Below, one piece after another: positions 1-9,130 of a DNA stretch of 64,000 nt; positions within the stretch are counted from its first letter, which is position 1; the number at the start of each line of letters is the position of its first letter. The position numbers and the translations under genes are program-made. The notes under the pieces are model-generated. The model was given only the letters and a program-made list of their open reading frames with translations, searched no databases and was not told the origin of the DNA. Source of the stretch: an uncultured Arenicella sp. (GTDB lineage: Bacteria; Pseudomonadota; Gammaproteobacteria; Arenicellales; Arenicellaceae); the NCBI GenBank assembly GCA_947499305.1, contig CANMNN010000019.1, forward strand, positions 1-64,000, given 5' to 3'.

Positions 1-1077
1 TCGACTCTCTATTACCGCCAACAATTACAATGGCTTGGCGGTATGGGTATTGTCGTTTTAGCCGTTGCAATCATGCCTATGCTTGGCATTGGCGGCATGC
101 AGCTCTATCGCGCTGAAACGCCTGGGCCGATGAAAGACAGTAAGCTCACACCTCGCATCACCGAAAGCGCTAAAGCACTTTGGTATATTTATTTAGGCTT
201 AACAATTATGTGTATGCTCGCGTATTGGTTCGCTGGCATGAACCTTTTTGACGCGATTTGCCATGCCTTCTCGACTGTAGCGATTGGAGGATTTTCAACC
301 TACGACAACAGCATTGGGCATTTTAATAGCGCCTCAATCGAGGGTGTGGCAATGTTCTTCATGCTGATTGCATCAGCTAACTTCTCATTGCATTTTTTGG
401 CGTGGCGCAATAAGTCACTTTTGCCGTACTTACGCGACAGTGAATATCGCTTTTTCTTGAGCATTATTGGCTTAATTGCAATCATCGTTATTGCATCTCT
501 AATCAATAATAATACATACAACACCGCCACAAGCGCCACTCAACAAGGTTTGTTTCACCTAATATCTGTGGTAACAACCACGGGCTTCACTTCAAGTGGT
601 TTCGCTTGGTGGCAAGGGGCTTTGCCAGTACTGTTAATACTATTGAGTTTTATGGGCGGTTGTGCCGGCTCAACTGCCGGCGGCATGAAGGTGATGCGCA
701 TTCAGCTGATGTACAAACAAGGGCGTAAAGAAATCGTTCGCTTAGTTCACCCTAATGCAGTGCTGTCGATCAAGACTGGCGGTCAAGTTATCAGCGACAG
801 AGTAATCAGTACTGTCACCGCATTTTTCTCTATGTACATTCTATGTTTCGCGCTAACCGGTTTTGCATTGAGTGCCGCAGGCCTAGACTATATTACAGCT
901 TTCTCAGCCGCTGCGGCGTGCTTGAACAATCTCGGCCCTGGCCTTGCTGAGGTAGCGAATAACTACGCGAGTATTAATGATACTGCTAAATGGATATTAT
1001 CCTTCGCGATGTTGCTAGGCAGGCTTGAGCTGTTTACTCTATTAGTTTTATTTACGACAACATTTTGGCGTGATTAA
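1..1077 (+). CDS. trkH: TrkH-family potassium uptake protein (5' end outside window)
   Basis: Membrane subunit of a Trk-type K+ uptake system. The frame is open from base 1 and begins mid-protein, so roughly the first quarter of the usual ~480 residues lies outside the window. The visible part opens with QWLGGMGIVVLAVAI, a conserved TrkH stretch. Pore-loop segments follow in order: FSTVAIGGFSTYD, VVTTTGFTSSGF and ACLNNLGPGL, each with the glycine of the selectivity filter, and the GGCAGSTAGG turn. Hydrophobic helices alternate with these loops as the family requires. It ends in FWRD followed by TAA. The ATG at 43 is internal and not the start. Identification is secure; the partner TrkA is not in view. 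Confidence 0.95.
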   Translation, partial: STLYYRQQLQWLGGMGIVVLAVAIMPMLGIGGMQLYRAETPGPMKDSKLTPRITESAKALWYIYLGLTIMCMLAYWFAGMNLFDAICHAFSTVAIGGFSTYDNSIGHFNSASIEGVAMFFMLIASANFSLHFLAWRNKSLLPYLRDSEYRFFLSIIGLIAIIVIASLINNNTYNTATSATQQGLFHLISVVTTTGFTSSGFAWWQGALPVLLILLSFMGGCAGSTAGGMKVMRIQLMYKQGRKEIVRLVHPNAVLSIKTGGQVISDRVISTVTAFFSMYILCFALTGFALSAAGLDYITAFSAAAACLNNLGPGLAEVANNYASINDTAKWILSFAMLLGRLELFTLLVLFTTTFWRD

Positions 1078-1116
1078 CGCTTAAATAACGACAAGCTAGG
1101 TGTGTCGTTTGAACGC

Positions 1117-1143
1117 AAAAAAGGCCGCTATCGCGGCCTTTTT
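1117..1143. terminator. Bidirectional rho-independent terminator
   Basis: AAAAAGGCCGC-TATC-GCGGCCTTTTT forms a perfect stem with a 4-base loop, A-rich on the left and T-rich on the right. It lies between convergent genes (trkH on plus, DUF2853 gene on minus) and can end transcription from both sides. Confidence 0.9.
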
Positions 1144-1166
1144 AATATTCGTGAAGCGCTCTAAAC

Positions 1167-1508
1167 TTACTTATAAAGTGAGGCTTTACGAAAATGCTTT
1201 ACTAGCAAATAGTACACTACTGCGCGGTACTTATTACGGTTAGACTTGCCGTAAATCTTGATCACTTCTTGAATGCCTTCGTCTAACTTCGGTGAATCGG
1301 CTAGGCCAAGTTTTTTGATTAAGAAGTTTTTCTTTACACGATCCAGCTCTTTTGGATCGCCAGCTGAAACCGTACACGCATCAGCGTTATAAATTGACGG
1401 GCCGCAACCAATGGTTACTGCAGTCAATAGTTTCATGTCTGGTTTCATGTCACACTTTTTTTCTAAGTCGCCAGCGTACTTAGCAATCAAATCATCGCGC
1501 TTGCTCAT
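1167..1508 (-). CDS. DUF2853 family protein
   Basis: Small soluble protein of 113 residues of unknown function. It matches the DUF2853 family along its whole length: it begins MSKRDDLIAKYA, has the VTIGCGPSIYN segment, then DPKELDRVKKNFLIKKLGL, and ends with NKYRAVVYYLLVKHF. The start ATG is preceded by a good ribosome binding site (GGGAGATG). It is a single gene converging on trkH across a shared terminator. The family has no established role; the length is normal. Confidence 0.9.
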   Translation of the reverse strand: MSKRDDLIAKYAGDLEKKCDMKPDMKLLTAVTIGCGPSIYNADACTVSAGDPKELDRVKKNFLIKKLGLADSPKLDEGIQEVIKIYGKSNRNKYRAVVYYLLVKHFRKASLYK

Positions 1509-1688
1509 TGATCATCTCCCGAAAATAATGGTTAGTATTAGTAGATTGTCTAACTCAACGATTTCAATCTAGGATACAACTTCTTAAATCCCCAAACTCA
1601 AGTCGTAAGTAATTGCTTTAAAAACAGCGTCTTCGACAGTACCCCAAGCGTAATCAAAATAAAAGAGCTATAGCCTGCTCGAGCATGC

Positions 1689-2615
1689 TTATTGATAAAA
1701 TTTAACAACTCCATCTTGTTCTTGAGGTGGTCGCGTCTTAAAACGCTTATGCACCCAAAAATATTGTTCAGGGTTCGGGCGAATCAAATTCGCAACTTCT
1801 TGATTCATTCGAGTTGTGTCTTCAAGCTCATCACCAGAAGGAAAGTGTTCAAGTGGTGGACTCAGATACACGTCGTAACCCTGACCCCAAGGCTTAATAC
1901 GAGTTCTGCATGGTATTACCAGAGCGTTAGTCATTTCTGCAAACTTACCCAATACCGAATACGTAGCGGCAAGCTCATGAAAGAAAGGAACGAACACCCC
2001 TTTACTACCGGCATCCTGATCGGGCAAATAATAAAATGGGTGTCCTTTTCGGATCGCACGAATCAAATTTCTCATTGGAGCTTTTCGTTCAACCAGCTCG
2101 CCGCCATAGCGTAAGCGCCCCCGCTTGACCACTTCATCGACCAGCGCATTCTTGGCGTATTGATACATGGTTAGTGTCGGGCGCTCTTGCGCTAGAATAT
2201 AACCAGCAACATCAAGCGCGGCAAAATGTGGCGCAAGGATGATAATGTTATGCCCAGATTTTAGCGCCTCGTCATAAGCCTCACGACCGTGCACTGTGAC
2301 CAATTTGTTGAAGCGTTTCTTAGAAATCCACCAATTCATAGTTGTAGTGAAGATCGATTGCCCCGCCATTTGATAATGCTGACGATTTATTTTTCGCACT
2401 TCGGCGTCGCTAAGTTCAGGAAAGCAAACACTGATGTTTTTATACGCAATACGTCTACGCGAACTGCCAAGTGCGTAAAATAATAGGCCAATAGTTTGGC
2501 CAAACATCGCAATTATAGGCAGCGGTAGAAAGCTGATAACTCGCATTATGGCCAGGCCAAACCAAGTTGGCCAATAGCGAGGACCAAGGAAATTCGTCAG
2601 TGGTGTTTTTTGCAC
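1689..2615 (-). CDS. lpxL: LpxL/HtrB-family lipid A biosynthesis acyltransferase
   Basis: Inner-membrane enzyme that adds a secondary acyl chain to the lipid A precursor. It has 308 residues, the usual family length. A hydrophobic anchor lies at about residues 20-50, followed by the SSRRRIAYKNI segment. The acyltransferase H-x4-D motif HFAALD is present at His130/Asp135, and YYLPDQDAGSKGVFVPFF is the typical second motif. The end contains EQYFWVHKRFKTRP, as in LpxL/LpxM. The start codon is GTG. Sequence alone does not tell lauroyl from myristoyl or palmitoleoyl specificity. It is transcribed alone. Confidence 0.9.
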   Translation of the reverse strand: MQKTPLTNFLGPRYWPTWFGLAIMRVISFLPLPIIAMFGQTIGLLFYALGSSRRRIAYKNISVCFPELSDAEVRKINRQHYQMAGQSIFTTTMNWWISKKRFNKLVTVHGREAYDEALKSGHNIIILAPHFAALDVAGYILAQERPTLTMYQYAKNALVDEVVKRGRLRYGGELVERKAPMRNLIRAIRKGHPFYYLPDQDAGSKGVFVPFFHELAATYSVLGKFAEMTNALVIPCRTRIKPWGQGYDVYLSPPLEHFPSGDELEDTTRMNQEVANLIRPNPEQYFWVHKRFKTRPPQEQDGVVKFYQ

Positions 2616-2777
2616 GATAAATCAGCACAGCAGAGTAGTATTAAACAGCTCAAAGAATAGCATATTCGCGGTAAGTTCTTAGCGATCACACAGGTCTTAT
2701 GACTTATAGCCGCTTGAACGATCGGTTTTACTGCAAAGCCATCATCTGACTTTGCTATGCTTTGTTTAGAGGACATC

Positions 2778-3335
2778 ATGAATAGACGAACTTTACTTTC
2801 CATATCAGCCTTGGGTCTTGCCGGCGGTTCAATCGCTGGAACCATTCTTTTGACCCCCGAACAATCGCTAGCAAACGATACATCAGATAATGATACCGCT
2901 ATGAACAACGACCTAACTCTAGACCCAAATCCTATTTCCATTGAACGGCTTGAGCTCAGCAAAGCCGAATGGAAAGAACGTTTAAGTGACGAGGCTTTTT
3001 ATGTGCTGCGCAGCGAAGGCACAGAGCGACCATTTACGAGCGATCTGAATGATGAAAAACGCAATGGTGAATACGCCTGTGCTGGCTGCGGCTTAGTACT
3101 CTTCACCTCAGAGCAAAAGTTCGACAGTGGTACAGGCTGGCCGAGCTTTTTCGACACCGTAGAAGGCCGCGTTGGCACCAAGCGAGATTTCAAGCTGATC
3201 TTACCTCGGACAGAATACCATTGTGCACGCTGCGGTGGTCACCAAGGGCATGTCTTTAATGACGGCCCGTCGCCAACGAATTTACGCTACTGTAATAACG
3301 GCGTTGCGTTGAAATTTATTCCAGCAGAGACGTAA
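2778..3335 (+). CDS. msrB: Peptide-methionine (R)-S-oxide reductase MsrB with Tat-like signal
   Basis: Reduces methionine-R-sulfoxide in proteins. I chose the ATG at 2778 because AGAGGA stands in front of it. The upstream in-frame ATG at 2757 would add seven residues and bury the signal peptide. The N-terminus MNRRTLLSISALGLAGG has a twin-arginine pair and a hydrophobic stretch, so export by Tat is likely. The catalytic domain has the zinc pairs CAGC and CARC, GTGWPSF, the HQGHVFNDGP signature and the reactive cysteine in RYCNNG. The position after that cysteine reads NNG rather than the more common INS. MsrB only; there is no MsrA fusion. Confidence 0.92.
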   Translation: MNRRTLLSISALGLAGGSIAGTILLTPEQSLANDTSDNDTAMNNDLTLDPNPISIERLELSKAEWKERLSDEAFYVLRSEGTERPFTSDLNDEKRNGEYACAGCGLVLFTSEQKFDSGTGWPSFFDTVEGRVGTKRDFKLILPRTEYHCARCGGHQGHVFNDGPSPTNLRYCNNGVALKFIPAET

Positions 3336-3349
3336 ACCTAATTAGAAAT

Positions 3350-3988
3350 TCAAATCAACTTTTGAGCTTTTAAATAGGCGTGCATGTTTGGCAGCTCTTC
3401 GAGCGCACCTAAAAGATCTGCCCATTCGTCAACATCGTTAAGCGCACTCAATTGGTATAGTTTTAACTTTAGGCTTTCTGCACTTGCCAAGGTCTTAGCA
3501 AGCACTTTGTCTTGCCCCCAAGGCTTATTAATAAATAATTGATCCGCGCGCTCGCCTAGACCTAGCAAATAGTAACCGCCGTCTAGTGCTGGGCCAATGA
3601 CTGAATGACCTTGAGCCAACTCTCGATAAGCTGTCTGCAAGCTCTCACACGAAACATGTGGCGAATCACAGCCCATAACCGCAGCTGGATAACCCTGGAC
3701 TTCAAGCGCATCACGCATCTTCTCGCCTAGATCTCCATCACATTGACGCAGAATTTTTATTGCGTATTTCTGCTGCATTTTGCTAAAGAATGGATGATCG
3801 TGATCAAGCCAGACAGAAAGATACACCTTTCCTGGCCATGCCTCACAGGCTTTATGAATAGAAGCTTGCATCAAACGCTCGGCAATATCCGCTGCTTGTT
3901 GATCGGTGCAATGACTTGTTAGCCGGGTTTTGACCTTACCTGCGATCGGCGCTTTAGCAAATAAAATCAAAGGAATTTCAGCGGACAT
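3350..3988 (-). CDS. TIGR04282/DUF2064-type glycosyltransferase-like protein
   Basis: 212 residues with a GT-A nucleotidyltransferase-like fold. The N-terminus LILFAKAPIAGKVKTRL is the hallmark of the TIGR04282 (DUF2064) family, which often lies beside the TIGR04283 family. GCDSPHV and GPALDGGYYLLGL are conserved core motifs. It overlaps the upstream glycosyltransferase by 11 bases, so the two are translationally coupled. The arsenosugar label in the family name comes from a subset of genomes. No arsenic gene is seen here, so the substrate is unknown. Confidence 0.85.
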   Translation of the reverse strand: MSAEIPLILFAKAPIAGKVKTRLTSHCTDQQAADIAERLMQASIHKACEAWPGKVYLSVWLDHDHPFFSKMQQKYAIKILRQCDGDLGEKMRDALEVQGYPAAVMGCDSPHVSCESLQTAYRELAQGHSVIGPALDGGYYLLGLGERADQLFINKPWGQDKVLAKTLASAESLKLKLYQLSALNDVDEWADLLGALEELPNMHAYLKAQKLI

Positions 3989-4673
3989 CGTCGTAGCCTT
4001 TCTTAATCCGATGCGGCGAGACGCCGAAGACGTACGCTAGGCGGTACCACCACATTTTAAAAATAGTTGTGATCACGCCATGTTGCTGCCATCGCCGGGC
4101 ACTGGTCGTCACCTTCAACCGGGAATTATACGGTCGATAGAGCTGACGCAGGCGTTTTGTAATCGCGACATCTTCCATTATTGGAAATTCAGGGAAGCCG
4201 CCTATTGATTCAAACACACTTTTGTTGATGAAGATCGCTTGGTCACCTGTGGCTACCGAGCTAATTCTAGACCTCAAATTCATAAAGAAAGCAATCATCG
4301 ACATGGCGCCCGATGAATCATCAAAACACACATCAAAACGCCCCCAGACCGCAGACCTGTCAATCGCCGTTTTGTACGCTTGAGGCAAGCGAGTATCGGC
4401 ATGTAAAAACAATAGGGTATTCTGAGTCGCCTTCCTAGCGCCAGCATTCATTTGCTTTGCGCGGCTAGGGGGGCTTTGAATGACGTCAAAGCCCGCCTCT
4501 TGCATTAATTCTTGAGTAGCATCGGAGCTGCCGCCATCTACGATAACAATTTGCTCAGCCTCGAGACTGTCAAGATGCTCAATTAAAGCCCCGGCAATCT
4601 CAGCTTCGTTGAGTAATGGAACAATAATCGTGACGCCGGAATCTTCGACATCACTCAAATATTCACTCGGCAT
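3978..4673 (-). CDS. TIGR04283-type family 2 glycosyltransferase
   Basis: 231 residues, GT-A fold. VTIIVPLLNEA at the start, then IVDGGSSDAT for nucleotide binding, SRAKQMNAGA, LLFLHADTRLP carrying the metal-binding aspartate region, and GDQAIF. These are the features of the TIGR04283 branch of GT2. It is the first gene of a two-gene unit with the downstream DUF2064 gene (11-base overlap). The two families are known to occur as neighbours or fused, so they probably act in one pathway. The acceptor cannot be told. Confidence 0.85.
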   Translation of the reverse strand: MPSEYLSDVEDSGVTIIVPLLNEAEIAGALIEHLDSLEAEQIVIVDGGSSDATQELMQEAGFDVIQSPPSRAKQMNAGARKATQNTLLFLHADTRLPQAYKTAIDRSAVWGRFDVCFDDSSGAMSMIAFFMNLRSRISSVATGDQAIFINKSVFESIGGFPEFPIMEDVAITKRLRQLYRPYNSRLKVTTSARRWQQHGVITTIFKMWWYRLAYVFGVSPHRIKKGYDDVR

Positions 4674-4726
4674 CTAACTTGGGTATTATTATCAAGACGC
4701 GTGCTTAATAGAAAGGTGGTGCCTTT

Positions 4727-5950
4727 CTACTGATTGCGCTTTGAACCAATGCGTAAGCGTAAGGCATTAAGTTTGATAAAGCCTTCAGCATCAGCCTGAT
4801 TGTAAGCGCCTTCATCATCTTCGAAAGTTGCGATTCGCTCGTCGAATAAAGAATCCGATTCGGACTTACGGCCAGCGATCGAAACGCCACCTTTATATAA
4901 TTTAACTCGCACTGTGCCGTTCACATGTTCTTGCGATTGGTCAATCATCGCTTGCAACATTTCGCGCTCAGGGCTCCACCAATAACCGTTATAAATCAAC
5001 TCGGCGTACTTCGGCATTAACTCGTCTTTCAAGTGCGCTACTTCACGATCAAGCGTTAGCGACTCCATCGCTCGATGCGCACGCAACATAATGGTGCCCG
5101 CAGGCGTTTCATAACAGCCGCGTGACTTCATGCCAACATAACGGTTCTCAACAATGTCATCTCGACCAATGCCGTGTTCGCCGCCTACTTTGTTTAGCCA
5201 CTCCATTACAGTAGCTGGACTCATTGGATCGCCATCAATAGCAACAATGTCACCTTTAACGAATTCCAATTCAACATACTGAGCTTGGTCAGGAGCCATC
5301 TCAGGAGACACCGACCAGCGCCACATGTCATCTTCGGCCTCAGCCCATGGGTCCTCTAGAATCCCACCCTCGTATGAAATGTGTAATAGATTGGCGTCCA
5401 TTGAGTAGAGGGATTTCCCATCAGCTTTTTTCTCAACGCTTATGCCTTTATCATCGGCATAAGCAAGCAACTTATCTCGCGAATTCAAATCCCACTCACG
5501 CCATGGGGCAATGATTTGAATATCTGGACGAAGAGCATAAGCACCAAGCTCGAAACGTACTTGGTCATTGCCTTTACCTGTTGCTCCATGAGAAATCGCG
5601 TCTGCGCCGGTCTCGTTTGCAATCTCAATCAAACGCTTGGCGATTAGAGGCCGAGCAATTGATGTTCCTAATCGATATTCGCCTTCGTACATGGCATTTG
5701 CACGCATCATTGGATACACATAGTCGCGAGCAAACTCTTCTCTCAAATCATCAATGTAAATGCTCTTTACGCCCATCGCTTGCGCTTTCGCACGCGCTGG
5801 CTCTACTTCTTCGCCCTGACCGATATCTGCGGTGAACGTGACCACTTCGCAGTCATACTCTTCTTGTAACCATTTAAGAATTATTGAGGTATCTAGGCCG
5901 CCCGAATAGGCTAGCACTACTTTTTTAACATCTTTGCTCGAATTAGACAT
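4727..5950 (-). CDS. argG: Argininosuccinate synthase
   Basis: Joins citrulline and aspartate with ATP to make argininosuccinate, the penultimate step of arginine synthesis. 407 residues, full length. The ATP-binding PP-loop [14 protein letters not shown] is at the N-terminus. [14 protein letters not shown], and a C-terminal part with KSRGCYETP and YWWSPEREM, are typical of class I ArgG. It is divergent from the gene starting at 6157. argD and argF lie 1-2 kb away on the other strand, so arginine genes are clustered but not in one operon. No ArgR site could be called with confidence. Confidence 0.97.
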   Translation of the reverse strand: MSNSSKDVKKVVLAYSGGLDTSIILKWLQEEYDCEVVTFTADIGQGEEVEPARAKAQAMGVKSIYIDDLREEFARDYVYPMMRANAMYEGEYRLGTSIARPLIAKRLIEIANETGADAISHGATGKGNDQVRFELGAYALRPDIQIIAPWREWDLNSRDKLLAYADDKGISVEKKADGKSLYSMDANLLHISYEGGILEDPWAEAEDDMWRWSVSPEMAPDQAQYVELEFVKGDIVAIDGDPMSPATVMEWLNKVGGEHGIGRDDIVENRYVGMKSRGCYETPAGTIMLRAHRAMESLTLDREVAHLKDELMPKYAELIYNGYWWSPEREMLQAMIDQSQEHVNGTVRVKLYKGGVSIAGRKSESDSLFDERIATFEDDEGAYNQADAEGFIKLNALRLRIGSKRNQ

Positions 5951-6156
5951 ACTATGAAAAAGACCTTTAAAGGCTAAATAATGAGAACATTTTAGTGCGC
6001 GTAGTGTCTTGCTTTAGGGCTCAAAGGTCAAGCCTATACAGGCATTGAGGCCTGTTGTTAGGTGTCATGACAAGCAAAAAGGTGTATAAAAGGCTGAGCA
6101 ACTCGAAGAAGTTGTGTTAATTGCAAAAAAACAACTCACATTTAAAGGTATCTACG

Positions 6157-6783
6157 ATGGAAGAAATTAACTTTATTGCTCGATGGGGGCATTTGTTATT
6201 CGGCATTACTTGGATCGGCATGCTCTATTATTTTAACTTTGTTCAGGGTGGTTATTTTAAAAGTGCTACACCAGAGGGTTTAGCCGATGCTAAAGCCAAA
6301 CTCGCACCGAGTGCGCTGTGGTGGTTTCGCTGGGGCGCGATGTTCACATTCCTTACAGGCCTCTATTTACTGCACACGATTGGCGCCACATTAGGCAGCA
6401 ATGAATTCATCATCGTTGGCGCAGTACTGGGCACATTGATGTTTTTAAATGTTTGGTTGGTAATCTGGCCTGCACAGCAAGTCGCGTTAGGAATGAAAGA
6501 AGGCGACGGCCCTGCTGCGGGAGCTAAAGCTCTTCTTGCTTCTAGAACAAATACATTATTCTCAGCACCAATGGCGTACTTCATGTTGGCGTCCGCACAC
6601 AAAGGCTCACAATACTCAGCAGAAGGCCTGAGCACCGGCCTTTGGGCGGCACTAGCAGTGGTGGTCATCCTAGAAATTAATGCATTGATTGGTAAGCAGG
6701 GTCCACTAGCCTCTGTCGCTGGTGTAATTCATTGCAGTCTGGCGCTAACGGCTGTGCTTGCGGCGATACTGCATTTTGTATAA
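6157..6783 (+). CDS. Urate oxidase N-terminal-domain-like membrane protein
   Basis: Integral membrane protein matching the Urate_ox_N (PuuD N-terminal) family. The opening FIARWGHLLFGITWIGMLYYFNFVQ is the family signature and several hydrophobic helices follow. I set the start at the ATG at 6157, which has AAAGG upstream; an upstream TTG at 6121 has no ribosome site. Length 208. PuuD proteins carry an additional cytochrome c domain at the C-terminus. That domain is absent here, and no CxxCH is present, so urate hydroxylase activity should not be assumed. It is a single gene followed by a terminator. Confidence 0.8.
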   Translation: MEEINFIARWGHLLFGITWIGMLYYFNFVQGGYFKSATPEGLADAKAKLAPSALWWFRWGAMFTFLTGLYLLHTIGATLGSNEFIIVGAVLGTLMFLNVWLVIWPAQQVALGMKEGDGPAAGAKALLASRTNTLFSAPMAYFMLASAHKGSQYSAEGLSTGLWAALAVVVILEINALIGKQGPLASVAGVIHCSLALTAVLAAILHFV

Positions 6784-6858
6784 AACCGCTTAAAAACTGA
6801 CTATTGGGGTTTGTCATCCTTTGGCAAAACCTAGTAGACTTAAAGCACGATTGAGAAG

Positions 6859-6888
6859 CGCCCCGCTTGCAAAGTAGGGGCGTTTTTT
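6859..6888 (+). terminator. Rho-independent terminator
   Basis: CGCCCC at 6859-6864 pairs with GGGGCG at 6877-6882. An inner CTT/AAG pairing extends the stem, and it is followed directly by TTTTTT. It ends the transcript of the membrane protein gene upstream. Confidence 0.85.
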
Positions 6889-6969
6889 ATTTCTTTTCAA
6901 ACAATCCAATTTACTGAACCATCCCTGCTAGCTAATTAACTAACTATAGCCGCAAACAATTCAAAGACC

Positions 6970-8187
6970 ATGTTGCAGAACCTGTTAAAAAAGTTTCGTA
7001 AGAAACAACACACCATCTACCCCGAACCCTCGATCATGAATTCCTATGCGCGGCTACCGGTAAGTTTTGTGCGTGGAGAAGGAGCTAAGCTTTGGGATGC
7101 CGAAGGACGAGAATATCTAGACGCCTTAGGCGGCATCGCAGTAACGTTCTTAGGCCATTGCCACCCAAAGATCAGTGAAACGATTTCTTTGCAAGCAAAT
7201 AAAATCTTACACACCAGTAACTTGTTCCACATTCAAGAGCAAGCAGATTTAGGTCAGACCTTTTGTCGAATTTCGGGTATGGATAAGGTATTTTTCGGCA
7301 ACTCCGGCGCGGAAGCCAACGAGGCAGCGATCAAGATTGCTCGTCTTCAAGCCAATGCCAGAGGCATAAAAACACCCACCATTATCACCGCGCAGCAATC
7401 GTTTCATGGGCGTACCATGGCGACCTTATCAGCAACTGGCAACGCAGCCATTCAAAATGGCTTTGCGCCACTAGTGAGTGATTTCGTTCACGTTGCCTAT
7501 AATGATATAGAAGCACTAAAGCAGCACAGTGGGAACGCCAATGTTGTGGCCGTAATGATTGAGCCAATTCAAGGCGAGGGCGGTGTTATTGTGCCAAGCC
7601 AAGGCTACTTAAAAGAAGTTCGAGCACTTTGCGACGATAATGGCTGGCTGATGATTGTTGATGAAATTCAGGCCGGTATGGGCCGAACCGGTAAGTGGTT
7701 TGCTTATCAGCATGAAGACATTCTGCCCGACGTGATGACAAGCGCCAAAGCCTTAGGCAACGGCATCCCTATTGGAGCTTGCGCAGCGCAAGGCGCCGCC
7801 GCGGAGCTGGTTAGCCCAGGAAGCCATGGCACTACTTTTGGCGGCAATCCCTTTGCTAGCAAAATTGCCTCAACCGTTATCGAAATCATTGAACAAGACA
7901 TGCTGCTTGAGCGAGCTGAACAGCTTGGTTCAATGATCAAAAAGCAAGTTCAGCAGCACCTTGGCACGTCGAACAAAGTTGTCGACATTCGCGGCAAAGG
8001 ATTAATGATTGGCATAGAGCTTGATCAAGCTTACCCTGATTTGGCCATGACCTTTCTTAGTGCCGGGCTGGTTATCAACGTCACGGGTGGAGGTAAAGTT
8101 ATTCGCCTGCTTCCGTCAGTAGTATTGAGCGATGCTCAAGTAAAAAATATCGTTAGCATCATTCATGATGTGGTTAGCGCACTCTAG
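6970..8187 (+). CDS. argD: Acetylornithine aminotransferase
   Basis: PLP-dependent class III aminotransferase that makes N-acetylornithine in arginine synthesis. MNSYARLPVSFVRGEG is the usual ArgD opening; GNSGAEANEAAIK, HGRTMATL, DEIQAGMGRTG and the PLP lysine in TSAKALGNG follow. The frame starts at 6970 and adds 22 basic residues before the conventional MNSYARLP start at 7036. Neither start has a strong ribosome site, so the N-terminus is uncertain. argF begins 9 bases after the stop, giving an argD-argF operon. Confidence 0.93.
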   Translation: MLQNLLKKFRKKQHTIYPEPSIMNSYARLPVSFVRGEGAKLWDAEGREYLDALGGIAVTFLGHCHPKISETISLQANKILHTSNLFHIQEQADLGQTFCRISGMDKVFFGNSGAEANEAAIKIARLQANARGIKTPTIITAQQSFHGRTMATLSATGNAAIQNGFAPLVSDFVHVAYNDIEALKQHSGNANVVAVMIEPIQGEGGVIVPSQGYLKEVRALCDDNGWLMIVDEIQAGMGRTGKWFAYQHEDILPDVMTSAKALGNGIPIGACAAQGAAAELVSPGSHGTTFGGNPFASKIASTVIEIIEQDMLLERAEQLGSMIKKQVQQHLGTSNKVVDIRGKGLMIGIELDQAYPDLAMTFLSAGLVINVTGGGKVIRLLPSVVLSDAQVKNIVSIIHDVVSAL

Positions 8188-8196
8188 GAGCTTATC

Positions 8197-9099
8197 GTGA
8201 CCGTACAACACTTCTTAACGCTCGATGATTTAGACTCAACGACCTTACAACAGCTAATCGACCGAGCAATCGAACTAAAAACATTGACCAAACAAGGGGC
8301 AATTTATCAACCCTTAAAAAACAAAACGCTGGCGATGATTTTTAGTAAATCGTCAACGCGCACGCGAGTAAGCTTTGAGGTTGGTATGCAACAACTTGGT
8401 GGTGGCGCGATTATATTGAGCCCGAACGATACTCAAATTGGTCGCGGCGAGCCTATTGAGGACACCGCCAAAGTGATCTCAAGCATGACTGACGGCATTA
8501 TGATTCGTACCGACTCGCATGAAAAAGTACAAACCCTGGCCGCCAACTCAAGTGTGCCTGTGATTAACGGCTTAACCGACGATTACCACCCCTGCCAGTT
8601 ATTAGCCGACATGCAAACTTTCCAAGAATTACGTGGCAGTGCTAAAGGAGCTACCTTTGCCTGGGTTGGCGATGGTAACAACGTATGTCACTCGTTCATG
8701 AATGCCGCGCGTTTGTTCGGCTTTCATTTAAACATTGCCACCCCAGCGGGCTATGAGCCTAGTGACGCTGTTGGGGAACTCAATAGTGAATTCATCAGTT
8801 TGATGAGCGACCCTAAAGCCGCAGTTGAAAGCGCCGATGTGGTCGTGACCGATACTTGGGCGAGCATGGGACAAGAGCAAGAAAAAAATGAGCGCGAAGG
8901 CGCATTTGATGGCTATTGTGTTGATCAAACACTAATGTCGCTTGCTAATAAAGATGCTGTTTTCCTCCATTGCCTGCCAGCCTATCGTGGAATGGAAGTG
9001 TCGAGCGACGTGATCGACGGCCCGCAAAGTGCGGTATTTCAAGAAGCCGAGAATCGCTTGCATGCGCAAAAGGCTTTGCTCGAATTGCTGTTAGTCTAA
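8197..9099 (+). CDS. argF: Ornithine carbamoyltransferase
   Basis: Converts ornithine and carbamoyl phosphate to citrulline. 300 residues. The GTG start is set by TAGGAG just upstream. The carbamoyl-phosphate motif SSTRTR, the HPCQ motif in DDYHPCQLLADMQTF, and the ornithine-binding HCLPAYRG are all intact, as are VVVTDTWASMGQE residues. Second gene of the argD-argF pair. Anabolic type is inferred from the operon partner. Confidence 0.96.
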   Translation: MTVQHFLTLDDLDSTTLQQLIDRAIELKTLTKQGAIYQPLKNKTLAMIFSKSSTRTRVSFEVGMQQLGGGAIILSPNDTQIGRGEPIEDTAKVISSMTDGIMIRTDSHEKVQTLAANSSVPVINGLTDDYHPCQLLADMQTFQELRGSAKGATFAWVGDGNNVCHSFMNAARLFGFHLNIATPAGYEPSDAVGELNSEFISLMSDPKAAVESADVVVTDTWASMGQEQEKNEREGAFDGYCVDQTLMSLANKDAVFLHCLPAYRGMEVSSDVIDGPQSAVFQEAENRLHAQKALLELLLV

Positions 9100-9130
9100 G
9101 GTTTAAGCACCCAATATTAGGTAGCCGACT

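Noticed and set aside
3350-4673. Arsenosugar biosynthesis locus
   Set aside because: The two glycosyltransferases belong to families carrying that name, but no ArsM or ArsS-type gene is nearby, so the pathway is not claimed.
5951-6156. ArgR operators between argG and the divergent gene
   Set aside because: No clear ARG-box palindrome could be identified by eye; regulation by arginine is likely but not shown.
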